Shown: positions 1-7,687, numbered from the stretch's first letter. The stretch: 19,529 bases of DNA from Candidatus Merdimorpha stercoravium (GCA_018715295.1 DVLY01000005.1:1-19529); one strand, 5' to 3'. Program-made: numbers and translations. Notes: generated by a model not told the origin, from the sequence alone.

Positions 1-263
1 TGGATAGCCGTTATCGTCCCCAGATCGTCGACAGTAGCCACCGCGGGCTTCGAACTGGTGAATACCAGCGTGTAAGGTTCGTCCGCCCCGGCCGGGAAAG
101 TCCTCACCTGCAGTTTGTGCGTCTGGCCGGGTGCCATCGAGGAAGGCGCCGCAGAGAACGACAAGGAAGAAATCTGGGTGAACTTCTCGTCCTTGGCGCA
201 GGAGGTCAGCAGCCCCGCGACGGACACCAAACCCAACAAATACAGAAACAGTCGTTTCGTCAT
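1..263 (-). CDS. Lipoprotein with Big2 (Ig-like) domain, N-terminal part only
   Basis: This reading frame starts with ATG at 263 and stays open to the window edge, so only the first 87 codons are visible. The protein begins with a charged residue pair, a hydrophobic stretch (residues about 5-20) and a lipobox ending LLTSC at Cys22, so it should be a lipid-anchored exported protein. From about residue 30 it reads like a bacterial Ig-like group 2 (Big2) domain: the stretches MAPGQTHKLQV, TFPAGADEP, FTSSKPAVATVD and LGTITAI match the usual order of that fold. Big2 domains commonly act as spacers or adhesion modules in surface proteins. No function can be assigned without the missing C-terminus. 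I see no clear ribosome binding site or promoter upstream. Lipoprotein status is well supported; the domain call is from pattern recognition. Confidence 0.8.
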   Translation of the reverse strand, partial: MTKRLFLYLLGLVSVAGLLTSCAKDEKFTQISSLSFSAAPSSMAPGQTHKLQVRTFPAGADEPYTLVFTSSKPAVATVDDLGTITAI

Positions 264-518
264 CTTTGTGCTGTCAAAAAAGAGATGTTTTGTTCTTGTT
301 CTCACCGACAAATTCCGGAATCCCCCGCGCCCTTTCGGACTTCCCGTCTCTGACAAAAACATCCGCCGAACGCCCTTTCGCCCGCCTCCCTTGCATCCTT
401 GCAGGAAGACACGGCGAAAAAACATTCGGCGGGGGAAAATTCGAGGTCATCGGGATAGAGGCGGCAAGGGCTATGACTTTGTCGTTCCGCATCGGGTGGC
501 GGGGAAAATCATGCGGAT

Positions 519-2171
519 TTACTCCCTCATCGCTTTGAAGGCATTGATCAGTCCGTTGGTCGAACTGTCGTGCGAGGCGACAGGACGGTCGTCGCGCAAT
601 TCGGGAAGGATCCTTCCGGCCAGTTGTTTGCCCAACTCCACACCCCACTGGTCGAACGAGAAGATATTCCAGATGACCCCCTGCACGAAGATCTTGTGCT
701 CGTACATGGCGATCAGCGAGCCGAGCGTACGGGGAGTGAGCAGCGGGAAGAGAATGGAATTGGTCGGGCGGTTGCCGTCGAATACCTTGTATTCTTTCAG
801 GAAGTCGATCTCCTGTTGTGTCTTGCCGGCCTGGCGGAGTTCCTCCACCACCACTTCTTCGGATTTGCCGAAAGCCAGCGCCTCGGTCTGGGCGAAGAAG
901 TTGGACAGGAGTTTGAGATGATGGTCGCCTACCGGGTTGAGCGTACGGGCCGGGGCGAGGAAATCGGCCGGGATGAGTTTTGTCCCCTGATGGATCAACT
1001 GGTAGAAAGCATGCTGACCGTTGGTGCCGGGTTCGCCCCAGACGATGGGTCCGCTCTGGTAATCCAGCGGCTGACCGTCGCGGCTCACCGACTTGCCGTT
1101 GGACTCCATGTTCCCCTGCTGGAAATAGGCCGCAAAACGGTGCAGGTACTGGTCGTAGGGCAGGATGGCCTCGGTCTCGGCGCCGAAAAAGTCCGTGTAC
1201 CAGATCCCGATGAGCGCCAGGGTAACCGGTATGTTCTTTTCGAAAGGCGCCGTGCGGAAATGTCGGTCCATCTCGAAGGCTCCCTCAAGCAACTCCTCGA
1301 AACGCTCGAAACCCACCGCCAGCGCTATGGACAAACCGATCGCGCTCCAGAGCGAATACCGGCCGCCGACCCAGTCCCAGAACTCGAACATGTTGGCCGT
1401 GTCGATGCCGAACTTTTCCACTTCCGCCGCATTGGTGGACAGCGCCACGAAATGCCGCGCCACATCCTGGTGCCGGGCTCCGGAAGCGAGGAACCAATCC
1501 TTGGCCGTATGGGCGTTGGTCATCGTCTCCTGCGTGGTGAAAGTCTTGGAGGCGATGATGAACAGCGTAGTCTCGGGGTCCAATCCCCGCAGCGTTTCCA
1601 CGATGTGCGTCCCGTCCACATTGGAGACGAAATGCAGGTTGAGCCGCGTACAGTAATATTTCAAGGCTTCGCACACCATGTTGGGTCCCAGGTCCGACCC
1701 CCCGATGCCGATATTGACCACATCGGTGATCTCCCGCCCGGTATAGCCTTTCCACTGTCCGTCGATGACCCGTTGGGAAAAATCCTTCATCTGCCCCAAC
1801 ACCCGGTTTACATCGGGCATCACGTCGCGGCCGTCGACATACACCGGAGTATTGGCCCGGTTGCGCAAGGCGGTGTGCAGCACTGCGCGGTTTTCCGTCT
1901 GGTTGATCTTGTCGCCGGTAAACATCTTTTCGATGGCATCGCCCACTTCCGTCTCGCGGGCCAAGTCGTAGAGCAGGCGCATCGTCTTGTCGGTGACCAA
2001 GTTTTTGGAAAAATCCACCAGGAGATCGCAAGCCTGGAGATGGTACTTGTCGAAGCGGTGAGGATCGGCGGCGAAGAGTTCCGAGAGGGAAGTATCGTCC
2101 AGTTCGTCGATGTGGGTCTCGAGTTCCTCCCAGGCGCGGGTGGTCGTCGGATGGATGGTTTTCAAAGGCAT
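519..2171 (-). CDS. pgi: Glucose-6-phosphate isomerase
   Basis: This is a cytoplasmic enzyme interconverting glucose 6-phosphate and fructose 6-phosphate in glycolysis and gluconeogenesis. The 550-residue length matches the long bacterial/eukaryotic PGI class. The two classic signatures are present: the VGGRYSLWSAIG region at residues 268-279 and FDQWGVELGK at 506-515. Catalytic residues are visible by family alignment: Glu356 in QQGNMESNGK, His387 in GTNGQHAFYQ and Lys515 in the second signature. The phosphate-binding IGIGGSDLG loop lies at 154-162. The gene is divergent from the comF-like gene, with 112 bp between the start codons. A loose TATTTTTA lies about 30 bp upstream of the start on the minus strand, too degenerate to call a promoter. 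No convincing terminator follows the stop; a 7-bp inverted repeat near 480-520 has a long loop and no T-tract. Confidence 0.97.
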   Translation of the reverse strand: MPLKTIHPTTTRAWEELETHIDELDDTSLSELFAADPHRFDKYHLQACDLLVDFSKNLVTDKTMRLLYDLARETEVGDAIEKMFTGDKINQTENRAVLHTALRNRANTPVYVDGRDVMPDVNRVLGQMKDFSQRVIDGQWKGYTGREITDVVNIGIGGSDLGPNMVCEALKYYCTRLNLHFVSNVDGTHIVETLRGLDPETTLFIIASKTFTTQETMTNAHTAKDWFLASGARHQDVARHFVALSTNAAEVEKFGIDTANMFEFWDWVGGRYSLWSAIGLSIALAVGFERFEELLEGAFEMDRHFRTAPFEKNIPVTLALIGIWYTDFFGAETEAILPYDQYLHRFAAYFQQGNMESNGKSVSRDGQPLDYQSGPIVWGEPGTNGQHAFYQLIHQGTKLIPADFLAPARTLNPVGDHHLKLLSNFFAQTEALAFGKSEEVVVEELRQAGKTQQEIDFLKEYKVFDGNRPTNSILFPLLTPRTLGSLIAMYEHKIFVQGVIWNIFSFDQWGVELGKQLAGRILPELRDDRPVASHDSSTNGLINAFKAMRE

Positions 2172-2219
2172 AAGGTCAGTAGTGTTTGTATTATGGCGTT
2201 AAAAATAGCATAAAAAAGC

Positions 2220-2227
2220 TATATTTG
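2220..2227 (+). promoter_or_regulatory. Candidate Bacteroidota -7 box for the comF-like gene
   Basis: TATATTTG matches the Bacteroidota -7 consensus TAnnTTTG and lies 56 bp before the comF-like start codon. The expected TTTG near -33 is not obvious. A short inverted repeat (ATAGC at 2205-2209, GCTAT at 2218-2222) overlaps the box. It could be an operator or chance in this A/T-rich divergent region. Confidence 0.45.
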
Positions 2228-2283
2228 TTCTTAAAAAAACACCCTCATTTTATTTTTTTCCGCCACCCCGAAAAATTCCGACG

Positions 2284-3000
2284 ATGGATCCCCTGCAAGC
2301 CCTCCGCAAGACCCTCTCCCAGCTCTGCGCCGATGTGATGAGCGTAGTAGCTCCCCCGGTGTGCCCGGTATGCGGAGCGGTGCTCGTACGGGGGGAGGAA
2401 CACCTGTGCGCCGGATGCCTCTCCCGCCTGGAACGCACCGGATACGCCTCCGTCCCCGGCAATCCCATGGAGCAACGTTTGGAACGCCTCCTGGGGAAAC
2501 ACGTCCCCGCCCTGGCGCTCTCGGTGTACACCCACGGGGAAGTATCGGGCCGGATGGTCGCTGCCTTCAAATACGGCGGGGCGCGCACCCTGGCCGTGTA
2601 CGCCGGCGAACTCCTCGGGGAAGCGCTCCAGGCCTCGGGCCGCTTCGAAGGGTACCACGCGCTCGTCCCCGTCCCCTTGCATCCCAGCCGCCAGCGCAGC
2701 CGGGGATACAACCAGGCCGCCGAGTTGTGCCGGGGCATGCAGCACACCTGCGGAATCCCCGTCGAGGAACTGCTGGTGCGCACCCGCGCCACCCGCCAAC
2801 AAGCCTCCTTGGGGCGGCAGGCACGCCTGCAAAATCTTCAGCATGTCTTCGCCGTGCGGAAAGGCGCCCACGTGCAAAACGGACGGTATATCCTGGTGGA
2901 CGACGTCTTCACCACCGGTATGACATCCGCCACGGCCGTCGATGCCCTGTACCGTGCCGGGGCACGGGAGGTCGCAGTGGCCTGCCTGTGCGCCGGGTGA
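2284..3000 (+). CDS. ComF family phosphoribosyltransferase
   Basis: The 238-residue protein has the two-part ComF layout. The N-terminus carries a four-cysteine zinc-ribbon-like motif (Cys27, Cys30, Cys42, Cys45). The C-terminal half is a type I phosphoribosyltransferase fold: the conserved VPVPLHPSRQRSRGYNQA block lies at residues 128-145 and the PRPP-binding loop ILVDDVFTTGMT at 203-214. In naturally competent bacteria ComF supports uptake or handling of transforming DNA, and related GntX proteins are linked to gluconate use. In Bacteroidota the family is widespread and its role unclear, so I leave the symbol empty. The gene stands alone, divergent from pgi and convergent with the DUF4293 gene. 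ATG at 2284 is the first start before the conserved N-terminus. No strong terminator follows it on the plus strand. Confidence 0.9.
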   Translation: MDPLQALRKTLSQLCADVMSVVAPPVCPVCGAVLVRGEEHLCAGCLSRLERTGYASVPGNPMEQRLERLLGKHVPALALSVYTHGEVSGRMVAAFKYGGARTLAVYAGELLGEALQASGRFEGYHALVPVPLHPSRQRSRGYNQAAELCRGMQHTCGIPVEELLVRTRATRQQASLGRQARLQNLQHVFAVRKGAHVQNGRYILVDDVFTTGMTSATAVDALYRAGAREVAVACLCAG

Positions 3001-3086
3001 TCTTTTTGGACGAAACGGCTGCTTCGGCTTCTTATTGCTTTTGCTCTTTCGCCCTCCTGCTTTCCCCTATCCCGATGAAAACAAAA

Positions 3087-3110
3087 CCGCCCGAGGCAGA
3101 TCCCGGGCGG
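3087..3110 (-). terminator. Rho-independent terminator of the DUF4293 gene
   Basis: A 7-bp G/C stem (CCGCCCG at 3087-3093, CGGGCGG at 3104-3110) with a 10-nt loop is followed on the minus strand by TTTTGTTTT (3086-3078). It lies about 30 bp past the DUF4293 stop codon. On the plus strand the hairpin is not followed by a T-run, so it suits the leftward transcript better than comF. Confidence 0.8.
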
Positions 3111-3140
3111 CAACGCATTTAACTAAGTATCGTTATGTCC

Positions 3141-3542
3141 TCATCGCAATCGGTCGGCCGATTTTACGATCCGCAGGTCCTTTTTTACGGCACGCGAAGC
3201 GCACAGCGCAGCGACCGTAGAAGCGAAAAGCAGCAAAAGGCCCCACGTCTCAATACCCTTCTCAGGGGACGAAGCCCCTCCGGATAGATTCAGCCCGCGA
3301 AGAACGAAGATGACAAAAACAATCGCATTGATCAGGATAACCATCCGCGCCAGCACGTGCTGGAGGGCAAGGTGCTTGAACAGAAAGATGGTTACCAGCG
3401 ACACAGCGGCCGAAATCCATATCAAGACCTCGGCCAGGGAGTTGTCGGCCACCCACCGGGGGGAGAAACCCCACAGAACAGACGCCGCCGCCAGCAGAGC
3501 TGCCGCCAGAAAATAAAGTGCCTGTACCCGTTGCAGGATCAT
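3141..3542 (-). CDS. DUF4293 family integral membrane protein
   Basis: This small membrane protein of 133 residues belongs to a Bacteroidota family of unknown function (DUF4293). It opens with the characteristic MILQRVQALYFLAAALL and has four hydrophobic segments, roughly at residues 8-28, 34-54, 65-85 and 100-118, with a basic C-terminal tail. I chose the ATG at 3542 because family members begin MIQRIQ-like at this point. The frame stays open upstream to 3602, but that extension lies over the repeat and promoter and reads as non-family sequence. The gene appears monocistronic, with a TAnnTTTG promoter carried by an intergenic repeat just upstream and a terminator just downstream. No enzymatic motif is visible. 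Confidence 0.85.
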   Translation of the reverse strand: MILQRVQALYFLAAALLAAASVLWGFSPRWVADNSLAEVLIWISAAVSLVTIFLFKHLALQHVLARMVILINAIVFVIFVLRGLNLSGGASSPEKGIETWGLLLLFASTVAALCASRAVKKDLRIVKSADRLR

Positions 3543-3571
3543 CCGATGGATTCCGATTTGTTTTGCGGGTA

Positions 3572-3603
3572 CAAATATAGTGAAAGCCGAGCGCAGCGGC
3601 AAA
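3572..3603 (-). promoter_or_regulatory. Promoter of the DUF4293 gene, inside repeat copy A
   Basis: Read on the minus strand, TTTG (3603-3600) is followed after exactly 20 nt by TATATTTG (3579-3572). Both elements match the Bacteroidota -33 TTTG and -7 TAnnTTTG consensus at near-standard spacing. Transcription would begin around 3565, leaving a leader of about 25 nt before the ATG at 3542. The whole promoter lies within the intergenic repeat that recurs upstream of folE. Confidence 0.7.
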
Positions 3604-3657
3604 TCGAAAACAACGTTTTCGCATTTGACGAATGCCGAGGCGCATCCTGTATTATCA
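3572..3657. repeat. Intergenic hairpin repeat, copy A
   Basis: The unit starts (plus strand) with an A/T-rich edge, then ATAGTGAAAGCCGAGCGCAG, then a stem-loop. The loop stem is CAAAT-CGAAAAC (3600-3611) paired with GTTTTCG-C-ATTTG (3615-3627), 12 bp with one bulged C and an AAC loop. A tail containing GCCGAGGCGCATCC follows. A second small stem (CTGTATT 3647-3653, AATACAG 3659-3665) joins it to copy B. Confidence 0.75.
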
Positions 3658-3720
3658 AAATACAGCGAAAGCCGAACGCAGCGGACGTGGGGGGATACGA
3701 AGTTTTCACTCCGCGCCGCT
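3658..3720. repeat. Intergenic hairpin repeat, copy B (degenerate)
   Basis: This follows copy A in the same orientation. It keeps the GCGAAAGCCGAACGCAGCG head (starting 3665) and a stem-loop at the same place, GCGGA-c-GTG (3681-3689) paired with CACTCCGC (3707-3714). The stem sequence differs from copy A but pairing is kept. The outward TAnnTTTG box is damaged: the minus strand reads TGTATTTTG. It lies downstream of the yidD stop, between that operon and the DUF4293 gene. Confidence 0.6.
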
Positions 3721-3777
3721 ATTGAAAGCGTAATGAAAACAGAATAAATCTCAACCGCCTTACAGAGAAGGAAAACG

Positions 3778-3999
3778 CTACGGCACCGGATCGTAACCCG
3801 ACCCGCCCCACGGATTGCACCGCAGGATACGTCGCAGTGCCAGCCACGAACCCTTCAGCAGCCCGTGCTTTTGCAGCGCCTGGATCGCATACGCCGAACA
3901 AGTGGGCGTGTAGCGGCAGTTCGCCCCCAGATGCGGGGAAATAACCTGTTGGTAAAAACGGATCAGCAGGATCAGCGGATAGGTCAGTACGCGCTTCAT
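3778..3999 (-). CDS. yidD: YidD membrane protein insertion efficiency factor
   Basis: This 73-residue protein matches the YidD family along its full length. It has an N-terminal amphipathic/hydrophobic segment (TYPLILLIRFYQQVISPHLG), the conserved cysteine-containing core NCRYTPTCSAYAIQAL and the C-terminal signature RCNPWGGSGYDPVP. YidD is thought to assist YidC-dependent insertion of inner membrane proteins at the cytoplasmic face. The start codon at 3999 overlaps the cysS stop in an ATGA arrangement, implying translational coupling. The frame is open much further upstream, but that part is an out-of-frame shadow of cysS. In many bacteria yidD lies in the rpmH-rnpA-yidC cluster; here it rides behind cysS. 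No terminator hairpin is evident before repeat copy B. Confidence 0.93.
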   Translation of the reverse strand: MKRVLTYPLILLIRFYQQVISPHLGANCRYTPTCSAYAIQALQKHGLLKGSWLALRRILRCNPWGGSGYDPVP

Positions 4000-5498
4000 C
4001 GTTCGATGGAATAGGTCGTACCGTCCTTGCCGTCCTTCAGGGCGATGCCCAAGGCAGCCAGACGGTCGCGTATCCGGTCGGAGAGCGCCCAATCGCGCGC
4101 TGCACGGGCCGCATTGCGCTCTTCGATGAACAGGCCGATCAGCGCATCGGTAAGCCCCTGGTCGCCGGCCCGGTCGATGTTTTCGATGCCCATCACCTGA
4201 TAGACGAATCCCTCGAAGGTCTGGCGCAGCAGAGCGATGTCCTCGGCCGTAAAGCCCGCTTTGCCGTCGCAGGCTTTGTTGATCTCGCCTACCGCCTCGA
4301 ACAGGTGTGCGATGAGCACCGGAGTGTTGAAGTCGTCGTTCATCGCAGCAAAGCAACGCTCGCGCCAAGCCCCTACGTCGAACGTGCTTTCCGCAGAGGG
4401 CTTGAGAGCCGAAAGACGGTCGATGCCTTCCATCAAGCGATAGTAGCCTTTCTCGGCCGCCTCCAGCGCATCCGACGAGAAGTCCAGTACCGAGCGGTAA
4501 TGCGCCTGCATGACGAAAAAGCGCACCACGGCCGGCGGGAAAGCCTTGGCGAGGATGTGGTTCTCGCCGGTGAAAAGTTCGTCGGGATTCAGGATATTGC
4601 CGGTGGATTTGCTCATTCTCCTCCCGTTGAGGGTCAGCATGTTGGCGTGCAGCCAATAGCGGGCGCCCCGGCTGTGGTTGTGCACCTGGTTTTGGGCAAT
4701 TTCGCATTCGTGGTGCGGGAACTTCAGGTCCATCCCCCCGCCATGTATGTCGAAGGTCTCTCCCAGATACTTGGTACTCATGGCCGAGCATTCCAAATGC
4801 CAGCCGGGGAAGCCTTCGCTCCACGGCGAGGGCCAATGCATGATGTGCAGCGGGGAAGCCTTTTTCCACAGGGCGAAATCGCGCGGGGAACGCTTTTCAT
4901 GCTGGCCTTCCAGTTCGCGTGTAGCGTCCATCAGTTCGTCGATGTTGCGCCCCGAGAGTTCTCCGTAAGGACCGGCCCCGAAGGGATGCTCGCGGTTGTA
5001 TTTTTCCACGTCGAAATATACCGATCCGTTCGACACGTAGGCATAGCCCTTGTCCAGGATGTCCTCCGTGATGGCGATCTGTTCGAGGATATGCCCGGTG
5101 GCCGTCGGTTCGATGGAAGGGGGCAGGTTGCCCAAAAGGCGCATCACCCGGTGGAAATCCTCGGTGTAGCGCTGGACGACCTCCATCGGTTCGAGCGCCT
5201 CCAGACGGGCTTTCTTGGCGATCTTGTCCTCGCCCTGGTCGGCATCGTTCTCCAGGTGTCCGGCATCGGTGATGTTGCGCACATAGCGCACCTTGTAACC
5301 CAGGAAGGTGAAATACCGGAATATCATATCGAACGACATGAAGGTGCGACAGTTGCCCAAGTGCACATTGGAATACACCGTCGGGCCGCATACGTACATG
5401 CCCACCCGGCCTTCGACCGTGGGGACGAAACGTTCCTTTTTGCCCGTGAGGGAATTGTACACCCAGAGTTCGTTTTGCGGGTAGAGAGCTGTTGCCAT
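3996..5498 (-). CDS. cysS: Cysteinyl-tRNA synthetase
   Basis: This cytoplasmic class I aminoacyl-tRNA synthetase charges tRNA-Cys. The 500-residue protein has the CGPTVY block with Cys37, the HIGH-type motif as HLGN at 46-49, and the KMSKS-type motif as RMSKS at 294-298. The four zinc ligands that discriminate cysteine are recognisable with the family spacing: Cys37, Cys237 (WHLECSAM), His262 and Glu266 (PHHECE). The DALR-type anticodon-binding region follows, ending near the TTYSIER C-terminus. ATG at 5498 follows folE by 52 bp, and the stop overlaps the yidD start. The likely transcript is folE-cysS-yidD. No T-box or other leader structure is seen between folE and cysS. Confidence 0.97.
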   Translation of the reverse strand: MATALYPQNELWVYNSLTGKKERFVPTVEGRVGMYVCGPTVYSNVHLGNCRTFMSFDMIFRYFTFLGYKVRYVRNITDAGHLENDADQGEDKIAKKARLEALEPMEVVQRYTEDFHRVMRLLGNLPPSIEPTATGHILEQIAITEDILDKGYAYVSNGSVYFDVEKYNREHPFGAGPYGELSGRNIDELMDATRELEGQHEKRSPRDFALWKKASPLHIMHWPSPWSEGFPGWHLECSAMSTKYLGETFDIHGGGMDLKFPHHECEIAQNQVHNHSRGARYWLHANMLTLNGRRMSKSTGNILNPDELFTGENHILAKAFPPAVVRFFVMQAHYRSVLDFSSDALEAAEKGYYRLMEGIDRLSALKPSAESTFDVGAWRERCFAAMNDDFNTPVLIAHLFEAVGEINKACDGKAGFTAEDIALLRQTFEGFVYQVMGIENIDRAGDQGLTDALIGLFIEERNAARAARDWALSDRIRDRLAALGIALKDGKDGTTYSIER

Positions 5499-5550
5499 CG
5501 TCTTGTCGTTCTTTTTGTTTGTCTGCTGAAAAATGGACCGGGCCGCTTTG

Positions 5551-6225
5551 CTACTGGTAATGGGTCTCCAGTTCGATGAAACGGAGGAATTCCCGGCGGA
5601 CGGCCTCGTCCTTGAACGCGCCGCCGTATTCGGCCGTTACGGTAGCCGAAGCGACGTCGCGGATGCCGCGCGAATTGACACACAGATGCTTGGCGTCGAT
5701 CACACAGGCTACATCCTCGGTGCCCAAGGCCTTCTGGAGTTCCCGGACGATCTGCATGGTCAGGCGCTCCTGCACCTGCGGGCGGCGGGCGTAATAGTCC
5801 ACGATACGGTTCAACTTCGAAAGCCCGATCACCGACCCGTGCGAGATATAGGCCACGTGCGCCTTGCCCACGATGGGCAGAAAGTGATGCTCGCAGGTGG
5901 AGTACAACGTGATGTTCTTTTCCACCAGCATCTGTCCGTAGCGGTATTTGTTTTCAAAGGAAGACATCCGCGGTTTTTTCTGCGGGTCCAGTCCGGAGAA
6001 TAATTCCCGAACGTACATCTTGGCCACCCGGTGCGGGGTGTTGCGCAGCGAGTCGTCCGTCAGGTCCAGCCCCAGGGTGTGCATGATATGGCGGAAGTCT
6101 TTCTCGATGGCTTCTATCTTGTCCTCCTCGCTCATCTCGAAGGCATCGGGACGCAGCGGGGTTGCTTCGGCGGGAGCCGCAGGGCAGTCGCGGCATATTT
6201 TCGCCTTTTCCTGTTCCTTTTTCAT
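5551..6225 (-). CDS. folE: GTP cyclohydrolase I
   Basis: This enzyme converts GTP to 7,8-dihydroneopterin triphosphate, the first step to tetrahydrofolate and a source for other pterins. The 224-residue protein has the type I signature: STCEHHFLPIVGKAHVAY with zinc ligands Cys111 and, later, Cys182 (HLCVNSRGIRD), plus His113/His114 in the active site and the TPHRVAKMY helix at 63-71. An N-terminal CxxC-containing extension (Cys11, Cys14) is less usual. I chose ATG at 6225, preceded on the minus strand by AGGAAAAAGAA. The open frame runs on to 6327, but that part overlaps the repeat and promoter and would begin upstream of the predicted transcript start. folE appears to lead an operon with cysS and yidD. 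Confidence 0.95.
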   Translation of the reverse strand: MKKEQEKAKICRDCPAAPAEATPLRPDAFEMSEEDKIEAIEKDFRHIMHTLGLDLTDDSLRNTPHRVAKMYVRELFSGLDPQKKPRMSSFENKYRYGQMLVEKNITLYSTCEHHFLPIVGKAHVAYISHGSVIGLSKLNRIVDYYARRPQVQERLTMQIVRELQKALGTEDVACVIDAKHLCVNSRGIRDVASATVTAEYGGAFKDEAVRREFLRFIELETHYQ

Positions 6226-6246
6226 TTCTTTTTCCTGATACAAAAT

Positions 6247-6318
6247 GCAAAGATAGTGAAAGCCGAGTGCAAAGCCGCGAGGGAAAACGAAGTTTTTCCT
6301 CGCAGCTTCCCCAAAGCG
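6247..6318. repeat. Intergenic hairpin repeat, copy C
   Basis: This has the same orientation and layout as copy A: GATAGTGAAAGCCGAGTGCA, then a stem-loop. The stem is 12 bp with one G-T pair, GCGAGGGAAAAC (6277-6288) against GTTTTTCCTCGC (6292-6303), with a GAA loop. The head is nearly identical to copy A while the stem bases differ and pairing is preserved. Confidence 0.75.
6248..6255 (-). promoter_or_regulatory. Predicted -7 box of folE-cysS-yidD, inside repeat copy C
   Basis: The minus strand reads TATCTTTG, a full match to TAnnTTTG, 23 bp before the folE start codon. No TTTG sits at the usual -33 distance; the nearest lies 14 nt upstream of the box. A start around 6241 would leave a very short leader. 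The box occupies the same place in repeat copy C as the DUF4293 promoter does in copy A. Confidence 0.6.
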
Positions 6319-6468
6319 CATACTCATCTATCCCTTCTATCTTTCTCGGCAGGATTTTTGAAAAAACCGCGTTCTCCCCTCTCCGATCCGACGCAGGAGG
6401 GGAATGAAACTTTTCCCCCTTTTTCCAGGTCTAATGAAGCGTAACCATCTTAAAAAAACATGCCAATC

Positions 6469-7524
6469 ATGAAATCTTCCGTACTTCCCCTCGCAGCGGC
6501 TTCCCTGCTCGCCGCATTGTCATTCACGGCCTGCCAACCCTCCGCCCCGCAAGACCCCTTTGCCCGGGCGGAACTTTTGCAGGCGGACAGCATCCGAATC
6601 GAGCAAATCCTCTCGCCCCGCACGTGGACCGTGGCCGGCGATCGGGCGATCGTCGCCTCCTTGAGCCAAGATTCGGTACTCTATGCGTACCGCCTGCCCG
6701 ACTTCGAATACCTTTACAGCGGACTTCGCGCCGGAGGAGGACCGGACGAACTGTCGAACATCTACGGGAGTTTCCTGCGGAGCTATCCCGACGGGACCTT
6801 CGTGCTGGAGGATTACGGCCGGCGGAACATGATCCTGCGCGCTGCAGACGAAGACTTTGACCTGTTGCGCACAGCCTCCACCCGGACAAAGGACGATCGG
6901 GACGAAATTCCCGTCCCGTCCGATTCGGTGTACGCTGCAGTGGACTACCCCCCTTGTGAACAAGGATCCGCTCCGGGGCGCCTGCTGCTGCAGAACTTCT
7001 ACGGACGGACGCTCGATTCCGCCGCCTGCCGCTCGTTCGTCACCACCCTCACCCACGAGGGAGAACGATTTTCCATGGGGATGAACTGGCCCAACTTCGC
7101 CTACGCGGGACAGACGCTCGCGCTCGTCTATTACGAAACCGGACGGGTGGAATTTTACGACCTCTCCCGCGGAAAACTCTCCCTGAAAAAAGCCGCCGGC
7201 GACCCCACCCCGGTAGAGGAACTGATGGAATCCGACCTGGCCCAGCGGAGTTTCCAAGGAGTCAAATACGACGCGATCGTCTCGGACGGAAAATATTTCT
7301 ACGTACTGGCCAACGACTACCGCTGCACCAGCCCGCAACCCGACCCGTCGAACATCCGCTTCACCTCCTGCCTCCTGATGTATTCCCGCCAGGGAATCCC
7401 GCTCAGGAAATACGCGCTCGACCACCCGGCCAGCGACATCCTGGCCTATCGGGGTACCATTTACGCTTACAACCGGCTGAAAGACTTCGAGCAGGTGTAC
7501 GTCTACCGCCCGGACGGAAAATAA
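6469..7524 (+). CDS. BF3164-type six-bladed beta-propeller lipoprotein
   Basis: This exported lipoprotein has a short basic start, a hydrophobic signal segment and a lipobox SFTAC. The rest resembles the TolB-like/BF3164 propeller lipoproteins common in gut Bacteroidales. The G-rich phrase GLRAGGGPDELSNIYG is the equivalent of the GxGPGE turn typical of this group, and repeated short beta segments follow (FVLEDYGRRN, LLLQNFYG, YFYVLAND, GTIYAYNRL). Its ligand is unknown. Two in-frame ATGs, at 6460 and 6469, are possible. I prefer 6469, which starts MKSS directly before the signal segment, giving 351 residues; 6460 gives 354. The gene is single, divergent from folE and convergent with pnp. A weak TATCTTTC at 6338-6345 may be its -7 box. 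A bulged inverted repeat just after the stop lacks a T-run. Confidence 0.8.
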   Translation: MKSSVLPLAAASLLAALSFTACQPSAPQDPFARAELLQADSIRIEQILSPRTWTVAGDRAIVASLSQDSVLYAYRLPDFEYLYSGLRAGGGPDELSNIYGSFLRSYPDGTFVLEDYGRRNMILRAADEDFDLLRTASTRTKDDRDEIPVPSDSVYAAVDYPPCEQGSAPGRLLLQNFYGRTLDSAACRSFVTTLTHEGERFSMGMNWPNFAYAGQTLALVYYETGRVEFYDLSRGKLSLKKAAGDPTPVEELMESDLAQRSFQGVKYDAIVSDGKYFYVLANDYRCTSPQPDPSNIRFTSCLLMYSRQGIPLRKYALDHPASDILAYRGTIYAYNRLKDFEQVYVYRPDGK

Positions 7525-7687
7525 ACCTCGGGGCATCCCGATGCCCGACAGATCATCGCTTCCTTCCTCAAGACAACAAAGCGCACATCCCCCCCCGGCG
7601 GTCATTGCCCATAGGTAAGGAAAAAGAAGGATTTCGATTACCCCGTCCGGGGCAATCTTTCCTTGCTTCAACAACCGACAAATAAAA

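Noticed and set aside
570..2213. Plus-strand open frame antisense to pgi
   Set aside because: Same shadow effect; no family resemblance, and pgi has all its catalytic residues on the opposite strand.
6226..6327. N-terminal extension of folE to 6327
   Set aside because: It translates the intergenic repeat and lies upstream of the predicted transcription start.
7527..7550. Inverted repeat after the propeller lipoprotein gene as a terminator
   Set aside because: The stem is bulged and no T-run follows on the plus strand.
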